Counted from the first letter of the stretch, positions 31,410 through 40,260 are shown. The stretch: DNA of 64,000 nt from an uncultured Candidatus Saccharibacteria bacterium (GCA_937858705.1 CALLZM010000006.1:124001-188000); one strand, 5' to 3'. Notes: a model not told the origin generated them from the letters alone. Translations and numbers: made by a program.

Positions 31410-34400
31410 ATGGCAGTAGACCTAGAAGAAGATAGATACTCGAAAGAAGCAGTAGACGCACGCTTGCGAGCTACTGAAGCCGCCGAAGACGCTCGTGCGC
31501 TCAGCGAGATGGAAAATGCCGACCCCGAGCTAAAAGAAATAGGCGACAGAAATACACCCCCCAATGTCGGCGAGGCCGAAGCAGTAGGCGGAGGTGCTAG
31601 ATGGCAGAAAAACCCTGGCTGGGTAGATAAAACTCAGCCCAGAGTGGGTGCGCCAATGCCAACCAACGCAAAGTTGATACTCCGAAATGTCACCAAAGGC
31701 AAAAAAGGAATCATCGGTATTGCTGGCGGAATCGCAACCGCTGTTCTACTTGGTGTCTTTTTTCTTCTGCCAAATCAGCTCAAAATGGCGGTTGAAAATA
31801 TCACAGAAAGTGCGGCGAGAGTTCCGGGATATGCCATAGAACAACGCACTGAATATTTAATGACAAGATATATTGCTACACGAGTCATGGCATCGGTAGG
31901 CGGTAAAGATTTCGATCAAAAAATGATCTTCTGCAAGAATGGTGGCATAGCTTGTTCTCTCACGAGTACCAAGTTTGCCGAGGCGTTCGATAAGAGATTT
32001 AAAATCAGTACCAAACCCATTACATCGGGAGCGGTAATGAACATAGATATTGAGATACAGCCGCTCAGTCGATCTGGTCTTGGTGGCAAAGCAATGAGTT
32101 GGAACATAAAACAAACCACGACCAATACTTTAGACGACCAAGTCGATCACATAGTGCGTACAATCGATAACAACAAGGAAATGAAGGCATTTCTGAAGGC
32201 AGAAGTAAATAGAACCTACAAAAAAGGCTTTTTATCTCGACTGGTAGGGAAAAATATTTTAATGAAACGATACGGGGTGACCCACTTTAGGGGACTCGAA
32301 AAAACCCGCAACACAACAAAGAAATATCTAGCGGGGATCGGCGCAAAAGTCACATCGAACACCGTAGGTAAGATATTGCCAAAACTACCAGTGTATTTCT
32401 CATGCCTAGAGGGCGGAAATAGCCTGAATTGCGAGCAAGCCATACAAAAAGCATCAAGTGCCCTTGGAGATCAAATTGATGAGCTACAAAAAGGTATCGA
32501 CAATGAAACATCTGACACCAAAAAAGAATCCCTCAAGAAGAAACAAGAGGGATTAAAGCAACTACAAAAAGGTATCGAATCACCAGATCTCGACGGCAAA
32601 ACAGGGAAGATTATAGGTAAAAATATCCTCAGTAAAGTAGCCGGTCCGCTAGCCGTAGCGTCGATAATAGATCTTGCATCGAGAGTTATTGTATCTACAG
32701 ACGAACATATGCTAGAGGTTATTTCCTACGACATTATGGGACAGGCCTATGTTGGGCTCGCTTACGGAGATGAGGTCGGCATTGTGCCCGCTGTCGACCA
32801 AGCAACCGTAGGCGAATCATCCGTGGAGGGCCTCGGGACACTTACCTCTATGGTAGCAAATATGGGAGCTGCGCCTCTATACCAGTATAGAACCGGCCAG
32901 CTAAAATACTCTAGCGAAAGCAGTTATGTCGCCGAATGTGAAGTCGAAGGTGAGAAAAAATTAATAACACTACCCAAAGGAGAGCTAGTTTGCCCAGAAG
33001 AAAAAATGGTGAAATCCTACCTAGGATTTACGAACGACCCATGGTGGCAATTTATGGCCGTGCCTGCTAAGATTTGGAAAAATACTGGTGGCCTACTGTT
33101 TGACGCAATTGGGTGGCTGACCGGGCCAGTAGTTGGTGCGGTAGGCAGTATCTTCAGCGCAATAACCGACCTACCAGGACTATCGAGTATCAAAGAGGGG
33201 GGCAAAGAACTCTTTTCTCAAGCAGTAGAATGGCTGATAAATATCGTATTTGGAATACCAGATATTGGTATGCAAGGTAGCTCAGGAGCAAACTATACTG
33301 CCCTAGATGGTGGGATATCTCAAAACATGAACGACACCATGAAATATGGAAGTGAAGACGGAGAGTTAATGGGCGCCGGGGGTAAAGTTCTCTCGCCCAA
33401 AGAAGTTGGCGTAATAAATCAAGCCGTTCTAGAGAACGAAAAAGAAGAATTTCACTCACAAAGCACTTTAGCTAAAATATTCGATGTAAATCTCAAGGGT
33501 TCGGTGTTCAATAAGCTCGCGCTCGTGACACCGCGAAACTTCGCAGGATTATTGAGCCTCACGCCTCGTCTATTTGGAGGCATCAACTCCACCATGTCAA
33601 ACGATGTATTTGCAGCAGACGACACTGGCTACAATCCTCACGGTTTTCCTATTTACGGATATGCCGCGTCTGATGAAGAACTGACCGCCGACCCAAGTAT
33701 GTACACCGATGAATATTGCAAGGCATCGGCTAAAAAACGAGTAGACAGCTACAAGGTTTATGGCAACGATGTTTTGCCTACCTATGGAGTATCTGATGGT
33801 TGTGCGCTTGAAAAAATAGCAACGGGATATATACTTAATGAATTCGAGGTGACTGACGACGAAAATTCATTAAAGGAGCCAGATGGGGGGGGTAGTGCTA
33901 GTGACACCACCAGCTCATCGAGTAATGAGGGCGACTTGCCGCCAGTAGAGGGCTGGACTTGGCCGATCAAAGATCAGCTACGAGCAGGGCCTTGCTGGAA
34001 CAGGCCCGTTAGTGGTCGCCTACATGCAGGCATGGACATAAACTCTGGCAAGCCCAGCGCACCCCTATATGCAATGCATGATGCCACGGTCATAGAAGCA
34101 GTGAGCGGCGGAGGGGGAGCGGCCGGAAACTACATTATCTTCAAGAGCACCGATGGATTATATTTCATCTATCAACACCTCTCTTCTATATCGGTAAAAG
34201 CTGGCCAGACCGTAAAGGCTAATCAATTTGTCGGAAGGGGTGGTAAAACGGGCAATGTGCAAGCAAATAGTCCCGTCCACCTCCATGTGGTAGTGTCTAA
34301 AGAGGATCCATCAAAGCCTGGACAATTCCCGAGCTATGGCAAGCTAAGATCATCAATCAACCCAATGTCCGTATTGCCAAAACCAGCACCCGATAATTAT

Positions 34401-34412
34401 AAGTGTACTTAG
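31410..34412 (+). CDS. T4SS membrane protein with C-terminal M23 (LytM) peptidase domain
   Basis: A 1000-residue protein. About 95 cytoplasmic residues precede one strong helix (IIGIAGGIATAVLLGVFFLL, about 97-116). A long external region follows with a second hydrophobic zone (LLFDAIGWLTGPVVGAVGSI, about 560). The last 150 residues are an M23 metallopeptidase: WPIKDQLRAG, LHAGMDI (His and Asp for zinc, about 872), VIEAVSGGGGAAGNYI, YQHLSS and the HLHV pair (about 956). M23 enzymes cut peptidoglycan cross-bridges. In pCF10, PrgK combines LytM, SLT and CHAP domains; here LytM is in this protein and SLT-CHAP in the one at 34878. A run of eight G (33885-33892) encodes Gly-Gly before the linker. 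Confidence 0.88.
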   Translation: MAVDLEEDRYSKEAVDARLRATEAAEDARALSEMENADPELKEIGDRNTPPNVGEAEAVGGGARWQKNPGWVDKTQPRVGAPMPTNAKLILRNVTKGKKGIIGIAGGIATAVLLGVFFLLPNQLKMAVENITESAARVPGYAIEQRTEYLMTRYIATRVMASVGGKDFDQKMIFCKNGGIACSLTSTKFAEAFDKRFKISTKPITSGAVMNIDIEIQPLSRSGLGGKAMSWNIKQTTTNTLDDQVDHIVRTIDNNKEMKAFLKAEVNRTYKKGFLSRLVGKNILMKRYGVTHFRGLEKTRNTTKKYLAGIGAKVTSNTVGKILPKLPVYFSCLEGGNSLNCEQAIQKASSALGDQIDELQKGIDNETSDTKKESLKKKQEGLKQLQKGIESPDLDGKTGKIIGKNILSKVAGPLAVASIIDLASRVIVSTDEHMLEVISYDIMGQAYVGLAYGDEVGIVPAVDQATVGESSVEGLGTLTSMVANMGAAPLYQYRTGQLKYSSESSYVAECEVEGEKKLITLPKGELVCPEEKMVKSYLGFTNDPWWQFMAVPAKIWKNTGGLLFDAIGWLTGPVVGAVGSIFSAITDLPGLSSIKEGGKELFSQAVEWLINIVFGIPDIGMQGSSGANYTALDGGISQNMNDTMKYGSEDGELMGAGGKVLSPKEVGVINQAVLENEKEEFHSQSTLAKIFDVNLKGSVFNKLALVTPRNFAGLLSLTPRLFGGINSTMSNDVFAADDTGYNPHGFPIYGYAASDEELTADPSMYTDEYCKASAKKRVDSYKVYGNDVLPTYGVSDGCALEKIATGYILNEFEVTDDENSLKEPDGGGSASDTTSSSSNEGDLPPVEGWTWPIKDQLRAGPCWNRPVSGRLHAGMDINSGKPSAPLYAMHDATVIEAVSGGGGAAGNYIIFKSTDGLYFIYQHLSSISVKAGQTVKANQFVGRGGKTGNVQANSPVHLHVVVSKEDPSKPGQFPSYGKLRSSINPMSVLPKPAPDNYKCT

Positions 34413-34421
34413 GGAACGACT

Positions 34422-34856
34422 ATGAATAAAAAGATACTAATCGCCATCATAATCATTACACTACTCGTTGTACTAGTCCTATTATTTGCCAAACAAAATA
34501 ACAGCAATACCAACAACATAGTTGAGACTAGCCAAGACCACTCTGCTTTATATAAGGCGGCGAATATTGCACTGAGAAGCCAACCCAACAACACCATACC
34601 ATATGATAGACCCATGCAACTCGAAGATGATGTGAAAAAATATGGTGAAAATTGGCTAACAGCAACCATAACACTCTTAGATGAAAACCCGGAAAGCCAC
34701 AAAAGGACCATGGTATATGTCTTCCAGATAAATAGCGATTTACTGAAGGTTATTGATTTTCAACCCAAGGGCTGGTTTATTGAAAAAAATCTCCCACAAG
34801 AAGCACCCTCTGAGATGATAAGAGACATAACATGGGATCCTGACAGTGATTATTGA
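34422..34856 (+). CDS. Small membrane-anchored T4SS-associated protein
   Basis: A 144-residue protein with an N-terminal helix (ILIAIIIITLLVVLVLLFA, residues 5-23) and an external domain of about 120 residues (DRPMQLEDDVKKYGENWLTA, later FQINSDLLKVIDFQPKGWF). The size and the single anchor recall VirB8/TcpC-type components, which have an NTF2-like external domain, but no clear motif supports this. It starts 9 bp after the M23 gene and is followed 21 bp later by the SLT-CHAP gene, so it belongs to the same operon. Confidence 0.7.
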   Translation: MNKKILIAIIIITLLVVLVLLFAKQNNSNTNNIVETSQDHSALYKAANIALRSQPNNTIPYDRPMQLEDDVKKYGENWLTATITLLDENPESHKRTMVYVFQINSDLLKVIDFQPKGWFIEKNLPQEAPSEMIRDITWDPDSDY

Positions 34857-34877
34857 GATGAATAAGGAGAAGTACGA

Positions 34878-36248
34878 ATGAAATGCAAACATAGACTACT
34901 ACTGGGGGTGGTTGTATTTTGCATATTCGCCAGCTCCCTAACAACCCCCCTGTCTGCTTTGTCGCCATTCATAAGAGATAATACTTATGTGTATAACCCT
35001 GATTCAGCCTCTATGTGTGAGCCTGGCGCAGCTAGTCAATCCGGAGATTCATCAAAAGCAGTCGATTATGCTGGTAAGGAAATATTCACCACACAAGAAT
35101 TGGCATTGATCGAAAAACATAAGCCTTTCTATATCAAAGCTGCCGAGGAATATAGTATTCCATGGGAAATGCTTGCAGTAGTTCATTATCGCGAAACCCG
35201 TCTCTCTCGAACCAATCATAGCAACGGCCAAGGGATTTATCAGGACTACGAAAAAAAGGGTGGACCCTATCCGGCAGGAGAAAAGGTGAGTGACGAGGAA
35301 TTTCAGAGGCAAACAAACTATGCCGCTAAAATACTTGTCGAAAAAGCAGGAAAAATGAAAGGTGAGCTGAAAAATAATAGTAGCGATGCTGTAAAATACA
35401 CTTTTTTTGGATACAATGGTCGAGCTAAGGTTTATAAAACTCAAGCCAAAAATCTTGGTTTTACTGACGAACAGGCCGAACTCGGAGAGGGCTCTCCATA
35501 TGTCATGAATAAGGCCGATGCAAAAAGAGACCCCAACACTAATGGCGATAAGTGGGGGCAAATAAAAACCGATGGCGGATCGATCAAATACCCTGCCAAC
35601 CAAGACCATGGTGCATTTGTCATGTATGCTTCCATAAATGGCAGTATCAGCGCGGGATGCTTCGAATCAGGGCAACTCACATCGGGCGGGTTAACCGAAA
35701 AGCAAGCAAAGCAATTTATGATACACTACGGCACAAACAAAAATGATAGTACGAAAAAGGCAATGGCATCGTCGTCATGGACTGCATGCGGAGGGGGGGG
35801 CAAAGGTGGCGGATCAAACTGTGTGTCTTTTACGGAGTTTTTCATAAATAAATTTACTAAGATTAAGGCAAGAGATTCAAAGTTTAACGAAGGAAGAATG
35901 GGCGACGGCTCCGAGGTTGTGGGATTCTTAAAAAACAGAGGGGTTCCAACCGGAAAAGAACCGAAGGTGGGAGCAGTCTTTAGTACCACAGGATCTCCTG
36001 GTCATACAGGAATTGTCCTAGGAATTGATGGCGATAATGTTATCATAGGACACGCTAGTTGCAACAGGGGTAAGGATGGACAGCGTGGAGCTGGAGACGG
36101 CACAGAAAGTGGCAATGGTTCAGGGTTTGTATTAACAGGTAAACGAAGTAGTTCTAAACCATGGTGGGGCGGTTCGGTCGCCAAAGAGTTTGCTTATCCA
36201 GAAATCGATACCGCCGCAATAGAGCGATACCTACAAACAGGAGAGTAA
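34878..36248 (+). CDS. VirB1/PrgK-like peptidoglycan hydrolase: lytic transglycosylase plus CHAP amidase
   Basis: A 456-residue secreted protein. Signal peptide about residues 1-27. A lysozyme-like domain follows with the catalytic Glu106 in IPWEMLAVVHYRETRLSR and downstream GQGIYQDY. The C-terminal CHAP domain has SNCVSF (Cys about 314), VGAVFSTTGSPGHTGIVLG (His about 374) and VIIGHASC. The two activities cut glycan strands and stem peptides, opening the wall for the T4SS. A Gly/Lys-rich linker with eight consecutive G (35793-35800) joins the domains and is a possible slippage site. AAGGAG precedes the ATG. Most likely acts outside the membrane, in the donor wall or the wall of a contacted cell. 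Confidence 0.9.
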   Translation: MKCKHRLLLGVVVFCIFASSLTTPLSALSPFIRDNTYVYNPDSASMCEPGAASQSGDSSKAVDYAGKEIFTTQELALIEKHKPFYIKAAEEYSIPWEMLAVVHYRETRLSRTNHSNGQGIYQDYEKKGGPYPAGEKVSDEEFQRQTNYAAKILVEKAGKMKGELKNNSSDAVKYTFFGYNGRAKVYKTQAKNLGFTDEQAELGEGSPYVMNKADAKRDPNTNGDKWGQIKTDGGSIKYPANQDHGAFVMYASINGSISAGCFESGQLTSGGLTEKQAKQFMIHYGTNKNDSTKKAMASSSWTACGGGGKGGGSNCVSFTEFFINKFTKIKARDSKFNEGRMGDGSEVVGFLKNRGVPTGKEPKVGAVFSTTGSPGHTGIVLGIDGDNVIIGHASCNRGKDGQRGAGDGTESGNGSGFVLTGKRSSSKPWWGGSVAKEFAYPEIDTAAIERYLQTGE

Positions 36249-36251
36249 AGA

Positions 36252-37118
36252 ATGTACGAAATAATATATACTAATTGGAAAAAAATTCTTATATCATTTT
36301 TTGCTGTGATATTTCTTATCATCGGATTGTCTGTTTTATATATTTCCATAAATAATCCTCATGGAGAAGAATTGCAAATCAGCAATCTATCGACATATAC
36401 CAAAGGAAAAGCCTCCGACAAAGACACACTTTTCCAGATAAAACACTCGTTGTATGAGTTGGTGCAAAGAAACACTAAAGAGCCCATCAAGAGTAATTCC
36501 ATAGATGATGTTATGATACGGGACAAATCTTATAACCAAAAGTATGACGAAAAAAACCACACCCATTATGTTGAGTTTATAGTTGATATAGCAAGCATTA
36601 AACAGTCGTACTTGGTAAATTATCAATGGTCTTCGACAACAGCCGCCGAAGATGATGGTGCTGCTCAATATGGCAACATGGTGTCATGCCTACCAGATGA
36701 TCAGCTGAAATATGGTACATTTCACTGTCAAGATCTTATGTCCGACATGGGCGGAAGTGAACCGCGACTTGTTGTTAGTTGGGCATACCACGAGGACGAA
36801 TACGACAACCCTATCGGCGACCAACTGCAACCATATGAGACGATGTTTATTGAGTATCAAATATTAGGGGATTACAGATCTAACCACAAACTTAAAAAAA
36901 TAAGAGTAGACACAGATATAAAAAATGTTAAGCGAACTATATCTACAGGAAACACCCTAGGTGACACCCCCGCAACGAACACATTGAGATTTGATATTAT
37001 CGTAGAGAAAAATTCCACCCATGAGGTGTTTATCGATTATGACAATGGGCGATATATGAGTATAAAAAACACCACAACAGGCAAAGTAATCGACAGAAAA
37101 ACCGAAGTCGATTACTAA
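36252..37118 (+). CDS. Membrane-anchored T4SS-associated protein, last gene of the operon
   Basis: A 288-residue protein with a short cytoplasmic start, one helix (ILISFFAVIFLIIGLSVLYI, about 12-31) and an external domain of about 255 residues that looks beta-rich (YVEFIVDIASIKQSYLVNYQ, RLVVSWAYHEDEYD, LRFDIIVEKNSTHEVFIDYD). No family recognised. The ATG is 3 bp after the previous stop and the ribosome-binding site (AGGAG) lies inside the end of the SLT-CHAP gene, so translation is coupled. It could be a VirB8-like or adhesin-like part. Base composition is more A/T-rich than the operon's beginning. Confidence 0.7.
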   Translation: MYEIIYTNWKKILISFFAVIFLIIGLSVLYISINNPHGEELQISNLSTYTKGKASDKDTLFQIKHSLYELVQRNTKEPIKSNSIDDVMIRDKSYNQKYDEKNHTHYVEFIVDIASIKQSYLVNYQWSSTTAAEDDGAAQYGNMVSCLPDDQLKYGTFHCQDLMSDMGGSEPRLVVSWAYHEDEYDNPIGDQLQPYETMFIEYQILGDYRSNHKLKKIRVDTDIKNVKRTISTGNTLGDTPATNTLRFDIIVEKNSTHEVFIDYDNGRYMSIKNTTTGKVIDRKTEVDY

Positions 37119-37153
37119 CATCTTGGCACTTCAACATCTTTTTGTTCAATGAG

Positions 37154-37197
37154 TTTAGTAGTAATTCGTAGACTCAACTCGACGAATTACTACTAAA
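37154..37197 (+). terminator. A/T-rich inverted repeat, probable terminator of the T4SS operon
   Basis: TTTAGTAGTAATTCGT (37154-37169) and its exact reverse complement (37182-37197), 12-nt loop; TTCGTCGGTTTTTAC follows on the plus strand, giving a short T-run. Confidence 0.55.
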
Positions 37198-37265
37198 TTC
37201 GTCGGTTTTTACTATTTTTATAACCAATTACTGAAAAATCACATACAAAAAACTACCTCTGTTGC

Positions 37266-37325
37266 TACACATTTTTCAAAGGAATAGCGTGGTTATTTTA
37301 CACATAATCTGAAGGAATGGTTTAT
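37266..37325 (-). repeat. Orphan copy of ATPase C upstream repeats
   Basis: 60 bp aligning without gaps to 40139-40198 with six differences. It contains two of the 33-bp units (TACACATttttcAAAGGAAT and TACACATaatctGAAGGAAT), but no gene follows in the corresponding direction. Confidence 0.8.
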
Positions 37326-37444
37326 AAGGAGGCTGTTTTGATAATCGTACCTTACAGTAAAGCCAATTTCAGCACGAGTCGTAAAGTTAAATCAATTATT
37401 GCTTGAAAAAAAAGACACCTTAGTATTACAGTGTAATCACAGCA

Positions 37445-37478
37445 CCTCGCTTGGACATCAGTTCTCGCGAGGTTTTTT
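37445..37478 (+). terminator. Terminator hairpin
   Basis: CCTCGC (37445-37450) with GCGAGG (37467-37472) and TTTTTT (37473-37478). Confidence 0.6.
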
Positions 37479-37490
37479 GCTGCAATAGCT

Positions 37491-38687
37491 CTAGCAATCC
37501 AATAGCCAATCAATAAGGCTCAACTGCTCTATGCCATTATAATTAGCTTGGCCAGCATCGAGTGTCAAAACTATCTTTTGGTGGTGGTTGGTCGGAAAGG
37601 CAGATAGCTCGCGCTCGCGAGTTTCTACACCAAGCATGGTCTCGGCTACCTGGTAGTAGTGTATAGTGCCATCGTGCGCGGTAGCGACGAAGTCAACTTC
37701 CTTGGTGTTATTTTTGCCGATTTGAACGGTTTTGTTGCGGCGCAATAGCTCTAGGTAGACGATATTCTCGAGTAAATGGCCGCGATCGGCGGTGAGGTTT
37801 TTATCGAGAATATTGCGCGATAAGCCGATATCTACCGAGTAGTACTTGCCTAGTGTTTGCAGGAGTTTTTTACCCTTTATGTCGTAACGGTGCGCCTGGT
37901 AGAGGACAAAGCTGTCGGTGAGCGCCGACAAGTAACTTTCGACAGTGAGGCGGTTGACGGAGTTACCGTTTGAAGTAAGCGTATTGGCAATGTTGTTCGG
38001 TGAGAGCTGGCTGCCGATGTTGTCCATGGTGAACTTCAGGACATTAGTGAAGTCGAAGTCCGAGCGGATACTGCGTCGGCGCTTGACATCTTTTTCTAGC
38101 ACGGTTTTGTAGATGCCGTCTAGGTAGTCTGAGACTTCACTTTTGGCGCCGCTGTGTATGAAGTTGGTGACTTCAGGGAAGCCGCCGTATTCAAAGTAAT
38201 CGGCGAATATTTCGTTACTTGGTGTATTACTATAACTAGCCGCAAATTCTGCAAACGAAAAGGGCAAGATGCTCAGCTCTATATAGCGACCAGACAGTAC
38301 TGTCGCTAGGTCGCCAGACAACATATAGGCGTTGCTGCCAGTGATGTACACATCTATGTTATCTTTGACGAACAGGCTATCGACGAGTTTTTCAAAGTGT
38401 GGAACATTTTGTATTTCATCGAGGAACACATAGTATTGCTCTTGTGGATTGATGAGGCGCATGATGTAATCGTTAAGCAGGTGCGGCTCAAGCAGCGAAG
38501 CGTTTTCGAGCTCTTCCAGATTGAGTGCGATGATGTTGGATTTGGCCACGCCACTAGCGAGCAGTTCGTCTTGGAACTGCTTGAATAGCGTAGATTTACC
38601 GCAACGGCGAATACCCGTGATAACCTTGATGACATTTTGGTCACGGAGCTTGCGGAGTTTTTTGAGGTAGAATTCGCGGAGTATCAT
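37491..38687 (-). CDS. AAA_14/DUF4143-type ATPase (module B), nuclease-like motif lost
   Basis: A 398-residue protein. Walker A is GIRRCGKST (25-33) and Walker B YVFLDEIQN, followed by an arginine-containing sensor region (YITGSNAYMLSGDLATVLSGR) typical of this AAA subfamily. In the C-terminal DUF4143 part the first acidic motif is kept (KEVDFVATAHDG), but where relatives have ExK this protein reads HYYQVAET, so any metal-dependent nuclease chemistry is probably gone. Monocistronic and leaderless, with a near-consensus promoter (38695-38723) and a 15-bp-arm palindrome just upstream. Neighbour of module C in the same orientation; sequence similarity between them is low. Function unknown. Confidence 0.88.
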   Translation of the reverse strand: MILREFYLKKLRKLRDQNVIKVITGIRRCGKSTLFKQFQDELLASGVAKSNIIALNLEELENASLLEPHLLNDYIMRLINPQEQYYVFLDEIQNVPHFEKLVDSLFVKDNIDVYITGSNAYMLSGDLATVLSGRYIELSILPFSFAEFAASYSNTPSNEIFADYFEYGGFPEVTNFIHSGAKSEVSDYLDGIYKTVLEKDVKRRRSIRSDFDFTNVLKFTMDNIGSQLSPNNIANTLTSNGNSVNRLTVESYLSALTDSFVLYQAHRYDIKGKKLLQTLGKYYSVDIGLSRNILDKNLTADRGHLLENIVYLELLRRNKTVQIGKNNTKEVDFVATAHDGTIHYYQVAETMLGVETRERELSAFPTNHHQKIVLTLDAGQANYNGIEQLSLIDWLLDC

Positions 38688-38694
38688 GATGGTC

Positions 38695-38723
38695 AGTATA
38701 GCACTTGTGATTAGTTATGTCAA
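38695..38723 (-). promoter_or_regulatory. Near-consensus leaderless promoter of ATPase B
   Basis: Minus strand: TTGACA (38718-38723), 17-bp spacer, TATACT (38695-38700), ATG seven bases later at 38687. Confidence 0.82.
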
Positions 38724-38729
38724 TAGCCC

Positions 38730-38769
38730 TAATAACAAAACTATGTAATATATGATAGTTTTGTTATTA
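38730..38769. repeat. 15-bp-arm palindrome between ATPase C and ATPase B
   Basis: TAATAACAAAACTAT (38730-38744) and its exact reverse complement (38755-38769), 10-nt centre. It ends 7 bp upstream of the -35 of module B and overlaps the stop of module C; it could be an operator or a terminator. Confidence 0.8.
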
Positions 38770-40074
38770 TCTTAAAAACTGATTCACTAGCTGGTCGAAT
38801 AGCCAAGAATTATATAATGGAATATTAAGTAGTCCACCGTTCATCTCTATACTCTTCATAGAAAACCGCACCGATAGTCGCGGCTGGTACTTATCTCGAT
38901 ACACCCGGAGGCTCTTGGCTTTGACATTTTCACCACTCTTCACCTCGATAGGCACTATATTTCCTTTAAACTGCGTCACAAAATCAACCTCGCTCCGAGC
39001 TCCAGAAGTCCAATAGTACAGTGTGTTTCGTGCGAGTTGCTGGAGGACGAACTGCTCGGCAAACATGCCGTTAAACTGGCGAAATATATCATCGGAGCCT
39101 GTGATATCACCCGAAGATAGCCCACACAACACCCTCAGCAGTCCGATGTCGAGAAGATATAGCTTGAAGACAGACATATCTTTATATGCTTCAAGTGGCA
39201 GTTGGTCGCCACGACTCACGCTGTGAACTTTACGCACAAGCCCGGCATCGACCAACCATGCAATCGACAGTTTATATTCGCGCGCCCTCGCACCGGGTCG
39301 GGCAACACCATAGATAAATCGTCGATTTTCTTTGGCAAACTGAGAGGGGATGCTCTGCCAGATATAGTTAATCCGCTCTGCCTGCGAAGGGTCGGTATAC
39401 TTACTAAAGTCATTGCGATAGGACATGAGGATACCGCTTAGTACCTCGTCAACCGCCCGCATATCTTTTGACTCCAGCCACTCGACCACCGCTCGAGGCA
39501 TGCCGCCGACTGCCATATACTGAGTAAAGGCGTCTGAAAATTCACCAGAAAAGTGCTCGTAGTTACCTGGGCTTTTACAGGTGTAATCAATCTTCTCCTC
39601 CAGACCACTTGCCCAGCAGAACTCCTCGAAACTCAACGGTTCAAGTCGCAGAAAATCAACCTTGCCAACAGGGAAAGAAGTACCAGAGTGAAGCGCCACA
39701 CCAAGGAGACTTCCGGCTGCGGCGATGTGGTACTCTGGAGCGTCTTCGGCGAAATACTTGAGGGAGGCAAGTGCTCTTGGCAACTCTTGAATCTCGTCGA
39801 AGATAATAAGCGTATCAGTAGGGGAAATGGCTTGGCCGTACTTCACGGCGAGGAAGTCGATGATGCGTGACGGGTGGATAGCCCCAGAGAAAAGCTCAGT
39901 GATATCCGGGTCGATACGGTCAAAGTTGACATACACTACACTTTGATAGTGCTCTTTGCCGAATTGTTGCAGTAGATAGGTTTTGCCGACTTGTCGCGCC
40001 CCTTCAAGGATGAGTGGCTTACGAGTTTGGCGATCCTTCCAGGCAGTAAGTTCTTCTGTGAGTTGGCGTTTCAT
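38767..40074 (-). CDS. AAA_14/DUF4143-type ATPase (module C)
   Basis: A 435-residue protein. Walker A GARQVGKTY (25-33), Walker B LIIFDEIQE, then AAAGSLLG in the sensor position, as in the most common branch of this family. The DUF4143 half ends with ARSEVDFVTQFKGNIVPIEVKSG, an intact E/D...ExK nuclease-like site. The ATG at 40074 is chosen because AAGGAGAACGCT precedes it; a frame start 12 codons upstream has no ribosome site. It is the only ATPase of the five with a leader and a Shine-Dalgarno sequence. Three 33-bp units (40105-40203) cover its promoter. Function unknown. Confidence 0.9.
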   Translation of the reverse strand: MKRQLTEELTAWKDRQTRKPLILEGARQVGKTYLLQQFGKEHYQSVVYVNFDRIDPDITELFSGAIHPSRIIDFLAVKYGQAISPTDTLIIFDEIQELPRALASLKYFAEDAPEYHIAAAGSLLGVALHSGTSFPVGKVDFLRLEPLSFEEFCWASGLEEKIDYTCKSPGNYEHFSGEFSDAFTQYMAVGGMPRAVVEWLESKDMRAVDEVLSGILMSYRNDFSKYTDPSQAERINYIWQSIPSQFAKENRRFIYGVARPGARAREYKLSIAWLVDAGLVRKVHSVSRGDQLPLEAYKDMSVFKLYLLDIGLLRVLCGLSSGDITGSDDIFRQFNGMFAEQFVLQQLARNTLYYWTSGARSEVDFVTQFKGNIVPIEVKSGENVKAKSLRVYRDKYQPRLSVRFSMKSIEMNGGLLNIPLYNSWLFDQLVNQFLR

Positions 40075-40104
40075 AGCGTTCTCCTTTGTATTACACAAGA
40101 AGTA

Positions 40105-40203
40105 TATCACATTTTCCGAAGGAATAATAGTACTGATTTACACATTTTTCAAAGGAATAATGTGGTTATTTTACACATAATCCGAAGTAATAGCTTATGA
40201 ATG
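40105..40203 (-). repeat. Three 33-bp tandem units upstream of ATPase C
   Basis: Units begin at 40105, 40138 and 40171 (plus strand: TATCAC/TTACAC, ATTTTxC, GAAGGAATAAT). They cover a candidate minus-strand promoter, TTGAAA (40147-40152), 17-bp spacer, TATTAT (40124-40129). Confidence 0.75.
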
Positions 40204-40260
40204 GCCGTTTTTTAAGCCTCAGTTTCACTTTTTTGAGCATTTCAGTTTACATTTTTCCAA

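Larger units (their letters stand above)
37119..37490. other. Gene-free region with repeats between the T4SS operon and the ATPase array
   Basis: No coding potential seen in 372 bp. It holds a 16-bp-arm inverted repeat (37154-37197), an orphan copy of the upstream repeats of ATPase C (37266-37325) and a plus-strand terminator (37445-37478). This suggests a remnant of one or more lost ATPase modules. Confidence 0.6.

Noticed and set aside
24447-37118. Complete conjugative element
   Set aside because: Channel, ATPase and hydrolases are present but no relaxase, coupling protein or transfer origin could be recognised in the window.
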